From positions 2,141,511 through 2,205,510 of the forward strand of contig CP129490.1 of the NCBI GenBank assembly GCA_030584085.1: a stretch of 64,000 bases of DNA. Direction: 5' to 3'. The position numbers and the translations under genes were made by a program. The notes under the pieces were generated by a model that saw nothing but the letters and a program-made list of their open reading frames with translations, was not told where the DNA came from and ran no database searches. This DNA comes from Melioribacteraceae bacterium. GTDB taxonomy: Bacteria > Bacteroidota > Ignavibacteria > Ignavibacteriales > Melioribacteraceae. Positions 1 through 8,045 of the stretch are shown here, piece after piece (within the stretch, counting starts at the first letter, position 1; the number at the start of each line of letters is the position of its first letter).

Positions 1-50
1 AGCGGTTGATAATCCTCCTTTGAAATATTTTTTAGATTTACTTTTTTCAT
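1..50 (-). CDS. hisD: Probable histidinol dehydrogenase, N-terminus only
   Basis: Only the first 16 codons lie in the window. The ATG (50-48) overlaps the hisG stop codon as ATGA, the arrangement of translationally coupled genes. The start reads MKKVNLKNISKEDYQPL. hisD commonly follows hisG in his operons and HisD N-termini look like this, but identity rests mostly on position. The rest lies beyond the left edge. Confidence 0.5.
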   Translation of the reverse strand, partial: MKKVNLKNISKEDYQP

Positions 51-907
51 AATATCATATTCTCTATTGGTAACAAAATTATTCCGGTAGCACCGATAGA
101 TTTTAATTCGCCAACTATCGACCAAAATTTTTCCTTAGGAATTACAGCATGGACCGCCACTAAATTTTCTTCAGCCAATGGTACTACTGTAGGACTTTTT
201 AATGAAGGAATGATTTTCTGAATTTTTTCTAAACTCTCTTTTGCAACATTCATCATTAAGTACTTAGAATTTTTTGCTAGCAGAACGGAATCGATTCGTG
301 CCTTGAACTCATTCAATAAATTTTGCTTGGTAGGATTAAAATCTTTACTCTTAATTATAACTGCTTCCGATTCAAAAACAGTAAATGATTCTTTAAGTTT
401 ATTGGACTTGAGCGTGTTGCCGGTTGATACAATATCGCATATATAATCCGCTACTCCGAGTGAAGGCGCTATTTCAACAGAACCGCTAATATCAATTACT
501 CTTGAGTTAAGTAAATTTTCGTCTAAAAATTTCTTAAGTAATTGAGGGTGGGATGTCGCAATTCTCTTTTCATTAAGAGAAATTAAATCTGAGATATCTT
601 CTTCTTCGGGGACACCTATCATCAATTTACACTTCCCGAATCCAAGTTTTTTAATTATCTCTGCCTTAGCACCGCGTTCAATTAATACATTCTCACCAAC
701 AATACCGATATCGGCTACACCGTCTTGAACATATTCGGGAATATCATCATCACGTAAAAAAAGAATATCTAATTTGAAATTATTAGCCGAGATAAATAAT
801 CTTTCGGAATAATTTTCAATATCGAATCCGCATGATTTAAGGAGTTCGAGAGATTTATCAGACAACCTCCCTTTTTTCTGGATTGCTAGTTTTAGATTAC
901 CGTTCAT
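47..907 (-). CDS. hisG: ATP phosphoribosyltransferase, long form (HisG)
   Basis: Catalyses the first step of histidine synthesis, joining ATP and PRPP to give phosphoribosyl-ATP in the cytoplasm. The 286-residue length and the C-terminal ACT-like regulatory part (about residues 210-286, with VVPLAEENLVAVHAVIP) mark the long, HisZ-independent form that histidine usually inhibits. The N-terminus LKLAIQKKGRLSDKSLELL and the DYICDIVSTGNTLKSN segment are family signatures. I chose the ATG at 907 (MNGNLKLAIQKKG) rather than one 11 codons upstream, because AAAGGAG (920-914) sits 6 bases before it and the earlier start would lie inside the attenuator hairpin. It overlaps the next gene (probable hisD) by ATGA. 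Expression is likely controlled by the attenuator upstream. Confidence 0.95.
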   Translation of the reverse strand: MNGNLKLAIQKKGRLSDKSLELLKSCGFDIENYSERLFISANNFKLDILFLRDDDIPEYVQDGVADIGIVGENVLIERGAKAEIIKKLGFGKCKLMIGVPEEEDISDLISLNEKRIATSHPQLLKKFLDENLLNSRVIDISGSVEIAPSLGVADYICDIVSTGNTLKSNKLKESFTVFESEAVIIKSKDFNPTKQNLLNEFKARIDSVLLAKNSKYLMMNVAKESLEKIQKIIPSLKSPTVVPLAEENLVAVHAVIPKEKFWSIVGELKSIGATGIILLPIENMIL

Positions 908-920
908 TATATTCTCCTTT

Positions 921-950
921 AAAACAAAAAACCCCGGCATGCGCCGGGGT
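921..950 (-). terminator. Attenuator terminator in the his leader
   Basis: On the minus strand an 8-bp GC-rich stem (ACCCCGGC 950-943 pairing with GCCGGGGT 938-931, 4-base loop) is followed by TTTTTTGTTTT. It is a typical intrinsic terminator but lies only about 14 bases before the hisG start and its ribosome site, so it can act only as an attenuator of hisG. Confidence 0.88.
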
Positions 951-979
951 TCTTATTAATTTTTATAAAATTATTTAAA

Positions 980-1048
980 TCACATCGACGCTTTCATCAG
1001 AAAGATTAAATGATGATGAGCGTGATGTAATGTTAAATTGATTTTCAT
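980..1048 (-). CDS. his operon leader peptide, 22 residues
   Basis: A short ORF on the minus strand opens with ATG at 1048 and ends with TGA at 982-980. Five of six consecutive codons, 8 to 13, encode histidine (HHAHHH), as in the leader peptides that sense charged tRNA-His in proteobacterial his operons. The ORF lies 30 bases before the attenuator terminator and about 20 bases after the predicted transcription start. The ribosome site is weak (AAAGAA). The codon pattern, position and downstream terminator together make it very unlikely to be chance. Confidence 0.88.
   Translation of the reverse strand: MKINLTLHHAHHHLIFLMKASM
982..1028 (-). promoter_or_regulatory. Competing RNA stems of the his attenuator
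   Basis: Read on the minus strand, the His-codon segment (1028-1015, ACATCACGCTCATC) can pair with the segment just after it (998-982) in three blocks of 5, 4 and 5 bp, with small bulges. Part of that second segment (GCGTCG, 991-986) can instead pair with CGGCGC (946-941), which includes the 5' arm of the terminator. A ribosome stalled on His codons would free the second segment and so block the terminator. The second pairing is only 6 bp with one G-U pair. Folding was done by eye. Confidence 0.68.
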
Positions 1049-1076
1049 TTCTTTGTCACAACTAAATTGATCCGCA

Positions 1077-1104
1077 AATATAATCAAATATTTTATTCTG
1101 TCAA
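1077..1104 (-). promoter_or_regulatory. Candidate sigma-70 promoter for the his leader
   Basis: On the minus strand, TTGACA (1104-1099) and TATATT (1082-1077) are separated by 16 bases. Transcription would start near 1070, about 20 bases before the leader peptide ATG. Position and near-consensus boxes support it. Confidence 0.6.
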
Positions 1105-1355
1105 GTTTGAGAACGTGTTCATATTGTTTAATGTTCCGAAGACTTCTTAAAGGAAAATCAGGGTGAAAACCTCGATAAAAAGAGCCTCTTTCTCTTATTT
1201 ATTCTTAAAAAAGTACGATTTTACTTAAAAAATTATCCTTTTTTGTCGGTTTTCATTTTTTGTAATATAAATAATCACTAAGTTTCATTAGCAAATTAAG
1301 TTAAATTTGTCTTTATATAAGTAATATTCACCCCACAAAATGTATTGGAGTTGTT
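1105..1355. other. Intergenic region between his leader and first gdhA
   Basis: Divergent upstream region of the his operon (minus) and gdhA (plus). It is AT-rich. I see no ORF, tRNA or strong inverted repeat. The gdhA promoter must lie here or just upstream, but no clear box is recognisable. Confidence 0.4.
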
Positions 1356-2696
1356 ATGTCAGATTATATTGAAAAAATAATTTCAGAAGTAAAAGCAAAA
1401 AATCCTGCTGAACCTGAATTTCATCAAGCAGTTGAAGAAGTACTAGAATCACTTGAAATAGTATTAGACAGACATCCTGAGTACCGCTCTGCAAAAATTA
1501 TTGAAAGAATGGTTGAACCGGAAAGAATAATTACATTTAGAGTGCCTTGGATGGATGATCAAGGTGAGGTTCATGTAAACAGAGGTTACAGAATTGAAAT
1601 GAACAGTGCAATCGGACCATATAAAGGCGGTCTTCGTTTCCACCCTTCTGTTACATTAGGTATATTAAAATTCTTAGCCTTCGAGCAAGTCTTCAAAAAT
1701 AGTTTAACAACATTGCCAATGGGTGGTGGAAAAGGCGGTTCCGACTTTGATCCCAAAGGTAAAAGTGATAATGAAGTCATGAGATTCTGTCAAAGCTTTA
1801 TGTCAGAATTGTTCAGACATATTGGACCGAACACTGACGTACCGGCAGGTGATATTGGTGTTGGCGCTAGAGAGATTGGTTACTTATTCGGTCAATACAA
1901 AAGATTAAGAAATGAATTCACCGGCGTTTTAACCGGAAAAGGATTGAATTGGGGTGGATCTCTAATTCGTCCGGAAGCCACAGGTTTTGGAGCCACTTAT
2001 TTTGCTCAAGAAATGTTGAAAACTAAGGGAACAAGTTTTGAAGGTAAAACTGTTGCGGTTTCCGGTTTTGGTAACGTAGCTTGGGGAGCTGTAACAAAAA
2101 TAACCGAACTTGGCGGTAAAGTCGTAACCATTTCGGGTCCGGATGGATTTGTTTATGATAAAGATGGAATCTCAGGAGAAAAAATTGACTATATGTTGAA
2201 ACTTAGAGCAACTGCTCAAGATATAGTTGAACCTTATGCAAAAGAATTTAAAGTAGAATTTCATCCTGGCAAACGCCCTTGGGGAGTTAAAGTTGATGTT
2301 GCAATGCCTTGCGCAACTCAAAATGAACTCGATGGAAACGATGCAAATGAACTAGTTAAAAATGGTTGCATTTGTGTTTGCGAAGGCGCGAATATGCCGA
2401 CTACAATTGAAGGTTATAAAGTATTTGAAAATTCAAAAATACTTTATGCACCCGGTAAAGCTGCAAACGCGGGTGGTGTTGCGACTTCCGGATTGGAGAT
2501 GACACAAAATAGTATGAGACTTCCATGGTTGCGTGATGAAGTTGATGCTAAACTACATCAAATTATGAAAAACATACACGATACATGTGTTGATACTGCA
2601 GAAAGATTTGGCAAGCCAGAAAATTATGTTGTAGGTGCTAACATTGCCGGATTCTTAAAGGTAGCAGACGCAATGCTTGATCAAGGTTTAGTATAA
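1356..2696 (+). CDS. gdhA: Glutamate dehydrogenase, probably NAD-specific
   Basis: Interconverts glutamate and 2-oxoglutarate plus ammonia; hexameric 446-residue class. The substrate domain has GPYKGG (Lys90), Lys114, PMGGGKGG (catalytic Lys126) and PAGDIGVG (Asp166). The nucleotide domain reads SGFGNVAWG with Phe238 and later SGPDG with Pro262. These are the residues of the strictly NAD-dependent Clostridium symbiosum enzyme, where changing the equivalent Phe and Pro to Ser favours NADP. NAD use, and so a catabolic or reversible role, is my inference. The ATG follows TTGGAG. The paralog at 8046 is nearly identical over the first 235 residues, then diverges. A terminator follows the gene. Confidence 0.95.
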   Translation: MSDYIEKIISEVKAKNPAEPEFHQAVEEVLESLEIVLDRHPEYRSAKIIERMVEPERIITFRVPWMDDQGEVHVNRGYRIEMNSAIGPYKGGLRFHPSVTLGILKFLAFEQVFKNSLTTLPMGGGKGGSDFDPKGKSDNEVMRFCQSFMSELFRHIGPNTDVPAGDIGVGAREIGYLFGQYKRLRNEFTGVLTGKGLNWGGSLIRPEATGFGATYFAQEMLKTKGTSFEGKTVAVSGFGNVAWGAVTKITELGGKVVTISGPDGFVYDKDGISGEKIDYMLKLRATAQDIVEPYAKEFKVEFHPGKRPWGVKVDVAMPCATQNELDGNDANELVKNGCICVCEGANMPTTIEGYKVFENSKILYAPGKAANAGGVATSGLEMTQNSMRLPWLRDEVDAKLHQIMKNIHDTCVDTAERFGKPENYVVGANIAGFLKVADAMLDQGLV

Positions 2697-2718
2697 TACC
2701 TGCTTAAACCAACTTTTC

Positions 2719-2766
2719 AAGGCAATCGATAATTTTTTGAATCATTGAATCGATTGCCTTTTTTAT
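2719..2766 (+). terminator. Intrinsic terminator after first gdhA
   Basis: A 12-bp perfect stem, AAGGCAATCGAT (2719-2730) with ATCGATTGCCTT (2749-2760), with an 18-base loop, is followed by TTTTATTAT. It separates gdhA from the receiver/ATP-grasp gene. Confidence 0.85.
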
Positions 2767-2806
2767 TATATTTTAACCAACCGATAAAAACAAACTGAAA
2801 CCAACC

Positions 2807-5791
2807 ATGAAGATGAACAAGATAGAACAGCTCAATCTAAAAAGTATTTTTGGGCAGCGGATTAAGAGATTTCAAAGATTAATGAAATATAAAATCCGTG
2901 ATATTCTTCTTGTATCAAGTTTATATGATAATTATCTATTTGAGGAAGATGGAAGGCTATACGAATTAATAAGAGAAGAATATCAAAATCTAAATCTTAG
3001 TCACGCTCCGGAAATAACTGCAGTTACCACAGCTTCAGAAGCAATTGAGATGATGAGTAATGGTAAAAGCTCTTTCGATTTAATAATTACAACACTTCAT
3101 ATTGAGGATATGCATGTTATTGACTTCGCTAAATCTATTAGAGAAAACGGAACTGAAACACCAATTGTTTTATTAGCTTATGATAACAGAGAAAGAAAGG
3201 AAGTTCAGACACATTATGATGTATCAATCTTCGATAAAATTTTTATTTGGCAAGGTGATTACAGATTACTAATCGGTATTATAAAGTATGTTGAAGATAA
3301 ACTAAACGTTGAAAACGACACGCTCTCTGCGGGTGTTCAATCAATAATTCTTGTTGAAGATAATGTAAAATTCTATTCAACTTATTTACCTCTGATCTAT
3401 AAGGAAATTCTCAAACAGTCACAGCACTTGCTGACTGAAGGAGTAAATTTAACACACAAATATTTGAGGATGAGAGCTCGTCCGAAAATTCTTCTCTGCA
3501 CAACATATGAAGAAGCCTGGGAATACTATGAAAAATTTCATGAATATATTCTTGGAATAATTACCGACATTAATTTTAAACATAATAATGTCCGAGATCC
3601 TGAAGCAGGTATAAAGTTTGCAATAGAAGTGCGAAAACTTCATCATGATATACCCATTGTTTTGCAATCGAGTAATCCGGAGTATCAATCTCATGCAAGT
3701 GAAATTGGAGCGGGATTTTTATTGAAAGGTTCTCCTCGCCTACTGCATGACTTAAGAAATTTCATGCTGGAAAATTTTGGATTTGGTGATTTTATTTTCA
3801 GATTACCAAATGGTACCGAAGTTGACAGAGCATCAAACCTTAAGCAACTCGAAGATAAGCTTAAAATTGTTTCGGATGAATCGATAATTTTTCATTCCGA
3901 AAGAAATGATTTTTCAAGATGGTTAAAGGCACGAACCGAATTTTGGTTGGCTGACAGACTCCGGCCCAGAAAATTATCTGATTTTCCTACCACGGAAGCA
4001 CTGCGAAATAATCTTATTGATTCCTTAGTTCTCTATCAACAGTTAAGAACCAGAGGAATAGTTACCGACTTTGACAAGAATACATTTGATCCAAATAATA
4101 GTTTCGCAAGAATCGGAGGCGGATCGTTAGGCGGGAAAGCTCGCGGTCTAGGATTTATCAATACACTTATTAATAATTATGAACTTCATGATAAATTTCC
4201 GGGTATTCAAATTTCCGTTCCCTCTGCAATCGTAATTGCTACAGATGTTTTCGATCAATTTATTGAAGAGAACAAGCTATTTAATTTTGCGTTAAATGAA
4301 AACAATGACGACTTAATTGCAAAAACTTTTAGAGAAGCCCATATCTTTTCAGTTGAAGTAAAAGCTAAGCTAGCAGATTTTATTGATATAATCAGAGAAC
4401 CACTTGCTGTTCGTTCATCAAGTTTATTGGAAGATTCACAATTTCAACCTTTCGCGGGTGTTTATAAAACTTTCATGATACCGAATAACGACCCAGACCC
4501 GGCTGTTAGACTTGAAGAACTTTTAACTGCTGTTAAGAGTGTTTATGCATCTCAATTTCTTAGCTCGGCAAAAGATTATATGAAAGCAACTTCATATAGA
4601 CTTGAAGAAGAAAAAATGGCTGTAATTGTTCAGAGACTGATCGGTTCAACACATGAATCAAGATTCTATCCTGATTTTGCCGGTGTTGCAAAGTCTTACA
4701 ATTTTTATCCTGTTCCGCCTCAAAAATCAGCAGACGGAATTGCATACGTTGCATTAGGTTTGGGACAAACGGTAGTTGAAGGCGGAGAAACAGTTAGGTT
4801 TTGTCCGAAGTATCCGAAGCATCTTTTACAGTTTTTTTCCACAAAGGAAACAATACGAAATGCACAACAAGATTTTTACGCATTAGATCTTAAAACTAAA
4901 ATCACAAGTTCAGATCAAGACCCGGAAATATTTGTAAAAAATTATGACCTATCCGCCGCAGAAAAAGATCAAACGCTTTATTACGTCGGATCAACTTACT
5001 CTCCGGAGAATGATGCCGTCTATGATGGCATTTCAAGAGCCGGCAAACGTGTTGTCACTTTTGCCCCAATACTAAAACATAAAGTTTTCCCGCTTGCAGA
5101 AATTCTTGATTTACTCCTAGAACTTGGTACTTGGGGAATGGGTACTTTTGTTGAAATCGAATTTGCCGTAAACATGAACGTCAAACCAAAAGAATTTGCA
5201 TTTCTGCAAATGCGTCCGTTAGTAATTAGTCGAGAAGTTGAAACACTTAAACTGGATGATTATTCGGATGATAAGTTAATTTGCAGAAGTACTCAAGTTT
5301 TGGGCAACGGTACTTTCCATGGAATTCACGACATAGTTGTGGTTGACATTAATAAATTTGATAGAGGAAAAAGTAAAGAAGTTGCCTACGAAATAAGTCA
5401 GTTCAATAAAAAATTACTTGAGCAAAATAAACCTTACATATTAATCGGTGTCGGAAGATGGGGTTCATTCGATCATTGGCTTGGAGTTCCTGTTACTTGG
5501 GATCAAATATCAGGAGCAAGTGCAATTGTTGAATCTGGTTTTAAGGATTTTAGTGTGACTCCTTCTCAAGGTTCACATTTTTTTCAAAATATTACAAGTT
5601 TTAGAGTTGGTTATTTTACGGTTAACTCAACTGATAAATTTGCATTAATTGACTGGGAATGGATGAGAAATCAACCTGCAGTTGAGGAATTTCAATTTGC
5701 CAGACATCTTGAATTTTCTGATCCGATTTCCGTTAAAATAAATGGGCATCAGAATCAAGGAATTATTTTAAAACCGGGAATGTTAACCTGA
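2807..5791 (+). CDS. Receiver-like domains fused to PEP/pyruvate-binding ATP-grasp domain (copy 1)
   Basis: A 994-residue cytoplasmic protein. Residues 30-165 form a receiver-like fold whose phosphoacceptor position is Thr (DLIITTLHIEDM), so it is probably inactive. Residues 178-325 form a second receiver with Glu184-Asp185, Asp254, Ser288 and Lys307 in place, so it is likely phosphorylatable. From about residue 433 (ARIGGGSLGGKARGL) to 820 (LQMRPLV) it matches the ATP/pyruvate-binding domain of PEP synthase and pyruvate phosphate dikinase, including PLAVRSSSLLEDSQ. The swivelling phosphohistidine domain and the PEP-binding barrel are absent. The last 170 residues (GVGRWGS and QGSHFFQN motifs) are conserved with the paralog at 9527 but unknown to me. 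It cannot be a complete PEP synthase; a phosphotransfer or regulatory ATP-grasp role is inferred. Confidence 0.8.
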   Translation: MKMNKIEQLNLKSIFGQRIKRFQRLMKYKIRDILLVSSLYDNYLFEEDGRLYELIREEYQNLNLSHAPEITAVTTASEAIEMMSNGKSSFDLIITTLHIEDMHVIDFAKSIRENGTETPIVLLAYDNRERKEVQTHYDVSIFDKIFIWQGDYRLLIGIIKYVEDKLNVENDTLSAGVQSIILVEDNVKFYSTYLPLIYKEILKQSQHLLTEGVNLTHKYLRMRARPKILLCTTYEEAWEYYEKFHEYILGIITDINFKHNNVRDPEAGIKFAIEVRKLHHDIPIVLQSSNPEYQSHASEIGAGFLLKGSPRLLHDLRNFMLENFGFGDFIFRLPNGTEVDRASNLKQLEDKLKIVSDESIIFHSERNDFSRWLKARTEFWLADRLRPRKLSDFPTTEALRNNLIDSLVLYQQLRTRGIVTDFDKNTFDPNNSFARIGGGSLGGKARGLGFINTLINNYELHDKFPGIQISVPSAIVIATDVFDQFIEENKLFNFALNENNDDLIAKTFREAHIFSVEVKAKLADFIDIIREPLAVRSSSLLEDSQFQPFAGVYKTFMIPNNDPDPAVRLEELLTAVKSVYASQFLSSAKDYMKATSYRLEEEKMAVIVQRLIGSTHESRFYPDFAGVAKSYNFYPVPPQKSADGIAYVALGLGQTVVEGGETVRFCPKYPKHLLQFFSTKETIRNAQQDFYALDLKTKITSSDQDPEIFVKNYDLSAAEKDQTLYYVGSTYSPENDAVYDGISRAGKRVVTFAPILKHKVFPLAEILDLLLELGTWGMGTFVEIEFAVNMNVKPKEFAFLQMRPLVISREVETLKLDDYSDDKLICRSTQVLGNGTFHGIHDIVVVDINKFDRGKSKEVAYEISQFNKKLLEQNKPYILIGVGRWGSFDHWLGVPVTWDQISGASAIVESGFKDFSVTPSQGSHFFQNITSFRVGYFTVNSTDKFALIDWEWMRNQPAVEEFQFARHLEFSDPISVKINGHQNQGIILKPGMLT

Positions 5792-5810
5792 CCAAAATTA
5801 GTGGTGGTCA

Positions 5811-7244
5811 ATGAGTCTTTTACAAAATTTATCTGTTAATTTACTCGAATTAACATTACAAAATCTTCCCTTCGGTTATGCTATTTTTGATTTTAGTGGT
5901 GATTTAAAATACTCCAACAAACTATTTGCGGAACATTTTAATATTGATGAAAACGAAATATCAAATAAAAACATATTTGCATTTCTAAATGAAGAAACGG
6001 CCGAAAAACTTCAGGTATTTTGCAACCAACTTTCTCATTCAAATAACAAACAACTTCAGCTTGAACAAAAAATATTTGTGAGCAATAAAAAAATAAAATG
6101 GCTGAAAAACACTTTTGTGAAAGACGGCGCAAGTAATGATAATTTATTATTTCATTTTGTTGAAGACATTACAGAAAGAAAAAAAATTGAAATAGAAATA
6201 CTAGAAAAAGCAAATCATTATAAAACTGTTTTTAACAACACAAATGACGCAATATTTTTATGTTATCTTAATTATGGTAAAACACTAAGTAATTTTTTTG
6301 ATGCAAATCTCGAGGCAATAAAACGACTTCATTTTTCCAAAGATGAATATATAGAAATGTCTCCTTCCAGATTATTTTTTGACAGTAATGAATCAAGAGA
6401 GATTGAATTAGTAAATAAACTAATTTGTGATGGGATGAGCATCTTCACTGCGAACTTGCATTCTAAAATTAATCAAAAAGTTTATTCGGAAGTAAATTCC
6501 TATTTGTTCGATTATGAAGGAAGACAAGCAATAGTTTTTATTGCACGTGATCTAAGTGAAAGAAACAGATATGAAAATGAACTATTAAATTACGGGGAAA
6601 ATTTAAGAAACTTAGCACTTCATTTACAAACTGTTCGCGAGGAAGAAAGGAAAAACATTTCTAGAGAAATTCACGATGAACTCGGTCAGGTATTAACAGT
6701 CCTTAAAATCCAAACATCATTGCTTGAAAAGAAAGTATCTCATGTTCAGCCCGAATTGAAGGAGAAATTTGATTCGATTATAAATATAATCGATTCTTCG
6801 GTGGAATCTGTTCAGAGAATTTGTGAAAAACTTAGACCCGGGATTTTAGATGAACTCGGACTTTCAGCTGCTATCGAATGGCAGACAAAGGAGTTTTCAA
6901 AAAGTACAAAAATTGATTGTATTGTAGAATTGCCAAATGAAGAAATTGTTTTAGAATCTGAAAAGAGAATTGCAGTGTTTAGAATCTATCAAGAAGCATT
7001 AACAAATTCCGCTCGACATTCTAACGCATCTAAAATTAATATAACTATGAAACTTGAAGATGATAAATTAATTTTATCAATTAAAGATAACGGTAAAGGT
7101 ATAACTCAAAATCAAGTTAATAATCCTCGTTCGTTAGGTATACTTGGAATGAGAGAAAGAGCTTTAATTCTAGGTGGCAATTTAAATATAAAAAGTACTA
7201 TGGGCAGTGGAACATTAGTAAATTTGGAACTTCCAATTTCATAA
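5811..7244 (+). CDS. PAS-domain sensor histidine kinase, NarX/DegS type
   Basis: A 477-residue soluble kinase with no membrane segment or signal peptide, so it senses something cytoplasmic. A first PAS domain (about 10-125) ends in FVEDITERKK and a second (about 132-252) ends in IARDLSERNRYE. The HisKA_3 dimerisation domain follows, with phosphoacceptor His288 in REEERKNISREIHDELGQ. The HATPase_c domain has NSARHSNASKI and DNGKGI motifs near the C-terminus. It starts 19 bases after the ATP-grasp gene and ends 9 bases before the NarL-type regulator, so the three genes probably form one operon. Its output partner is almost certainly that regulator. The ligand is unknown. Confidence 0.9.
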   Translation: MSLLQNLSVNLLELTLQNLPFGYAIFDFSGDLKYSNKLFAEHFNIDENEISNKNIFAFLNEETAEKLQVFCNQLSHSNNKQLQLEQKIFVSNKKIKWLKNTFVKDGASNDNLLFHFVEDITERKKIEIEILEKANHYKTVFNNTNDAIFLCYLNYGKTLSNFFDANLEAIKRLHFSKDEYIEMSPSRLFFDSNESREIELVNKLICDGMSIFTANLHSKINQKVYSEVNSYLFDYEGRQAIVFIARDLSERNRYENELLNYGENLRNLALHLQTVREEERKNISREIHDELGQVLTVLKIQTSLLEKKVSHVQPELKEKFDSIINIIDSSVESVQRICEKLRPGILDELGLSAAIEWQTKEFSKSTKIDCIVELPNEEIVLESEKRIAVFRIYQEALTNSARHSNASKINITMKLEDDKLILSIKDNGKGITQNQVNNPRSLGILGMRERALILGGNLNIKSTMGSGTLVNLELPIS

Positions 7245-7253
7245 TAAAAAAGA

Positions 7254-7886
7254 ATGATAAAGATTATCATAGTTGATGACCACGCTATTGTCCGTGAAGG
7301 TCTCAAACAAATAGTAGCCGAAGTTTCTGATATTCAAGTTGCGGGTGAAGCCGGTTCGTATGCTGATTTAATTTTACTATTACAAAATATTGAATGTAAT
7401 TTGATTGTGATGGATATTAATATCCCCGATAAATCCGGCATTGAGATCACAAAAGAAATCACAATGCAATCTTCGCATATTCCAATTCTAATATTGAGTA
7501 TGTATAGTGAAGAACAATATGGTATAAGAGCAATAAAAGCCGGTGCTTCGGGCTATCTGCAAAAAATTAGCGCTCCAACCGAATTAATTACTGCTATAAG
7601 AAAAATTTATAAGGGCGGAAAATATATTAGTCCGCTATTAGCAGATAAATTAGCCGAGTATATGAATACCTCAAAGAATGATCTTCCCCACGAAGTTTTA
7701 TCAGACCGAGAATATACTGTAATGTTAAAAATTGCCACGGGTCTATCCGCCGAAGAAATTGCAAATGAATTGAATATCAGCACAAATACAGTTTACAGCT
7801 ATCGTAATAGAATTTTCGAGAAGATACACTTGAAATCGAATGTTGAGTTAACACAGTATGTTTTACGGAATAAACTTTTAATATAA
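7254..7886 (+). CDS. NarL/FixJ-family response regulator
   Basis: A 210-residue DNA-binding response regulator. The receiver domain (1-120) has the acidic pair Asp8-Asp9, phosphoacceptor Asp54 in IVMDINIPDKSG, and KAGASGYLQK with the conserved Lys. The LuxR-type helix-turn-helix (about 145-205) reads LSDREYTVMLKIATGLSAEEIANELNIS in parts. It lies 9 bases after its likely cognate kinase. A palindrome 41 bases downstream, before the second gdhA, is a possible target. Regulation of nitrogen or carbon flow by this pair is an inference from its position between two glutamate dehydrogenase genes. Confidence 0.92.
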   Translation: MIKIIIVDDHAIVREGLKQIVAEVSDIQVAGEAGSYADLILLLQNIECNLIVMDINIPDKSGIEITKEITMQSSHIPILILSMYSEEQYGIRAIKAGASGYLQKISAPTELITAIRKIYKGGKYISPLLADKLAEYMNTSKNDLPHEVLSDREYTVMLKIATGLSAEEIANELNISTNTVYSYRNRIFEKIHLKSNVELTQYVLRNKLLI

Positions 7887-7926
7887 TTTTAGACGCACTT
7901 CTAATTCTATCTCGTCACTTACAATT

Positions 7927-7949
7927 CATGTAACAAAAATTGTTACATG
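7927..7949. repeat. Perfect inverted repeat upstream of second gdhA
   Basis: CATGTAACA (7927-7935) and TGTTACATG (7941-7949) form 9-bp arms around a 5-base centre, 97 bases before the gdhA start and 41 bases after the response regulator. It could be an operator for that regulator, or a weak terminator, since the stem is AT-rich and the tail has few T residues. Confidence 0.6.
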
Positions 7950-8045
7950 TTTATCAAAAATTCTACTCTATCCCTTGCACGTGTATTCCTCTAAATTGAT
8001 TCTAGGCTATACCAATTCATTATAATAATAATTGGAGACTTCAAA

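Noticed and set aside
1586-1780. Antisense ORFs within gdhA and similar shadows in other large genes
   Set aside because: They lie fully inside well-supported genes, have no ribosome site or family match, and follow from codon bias of the sense frame.
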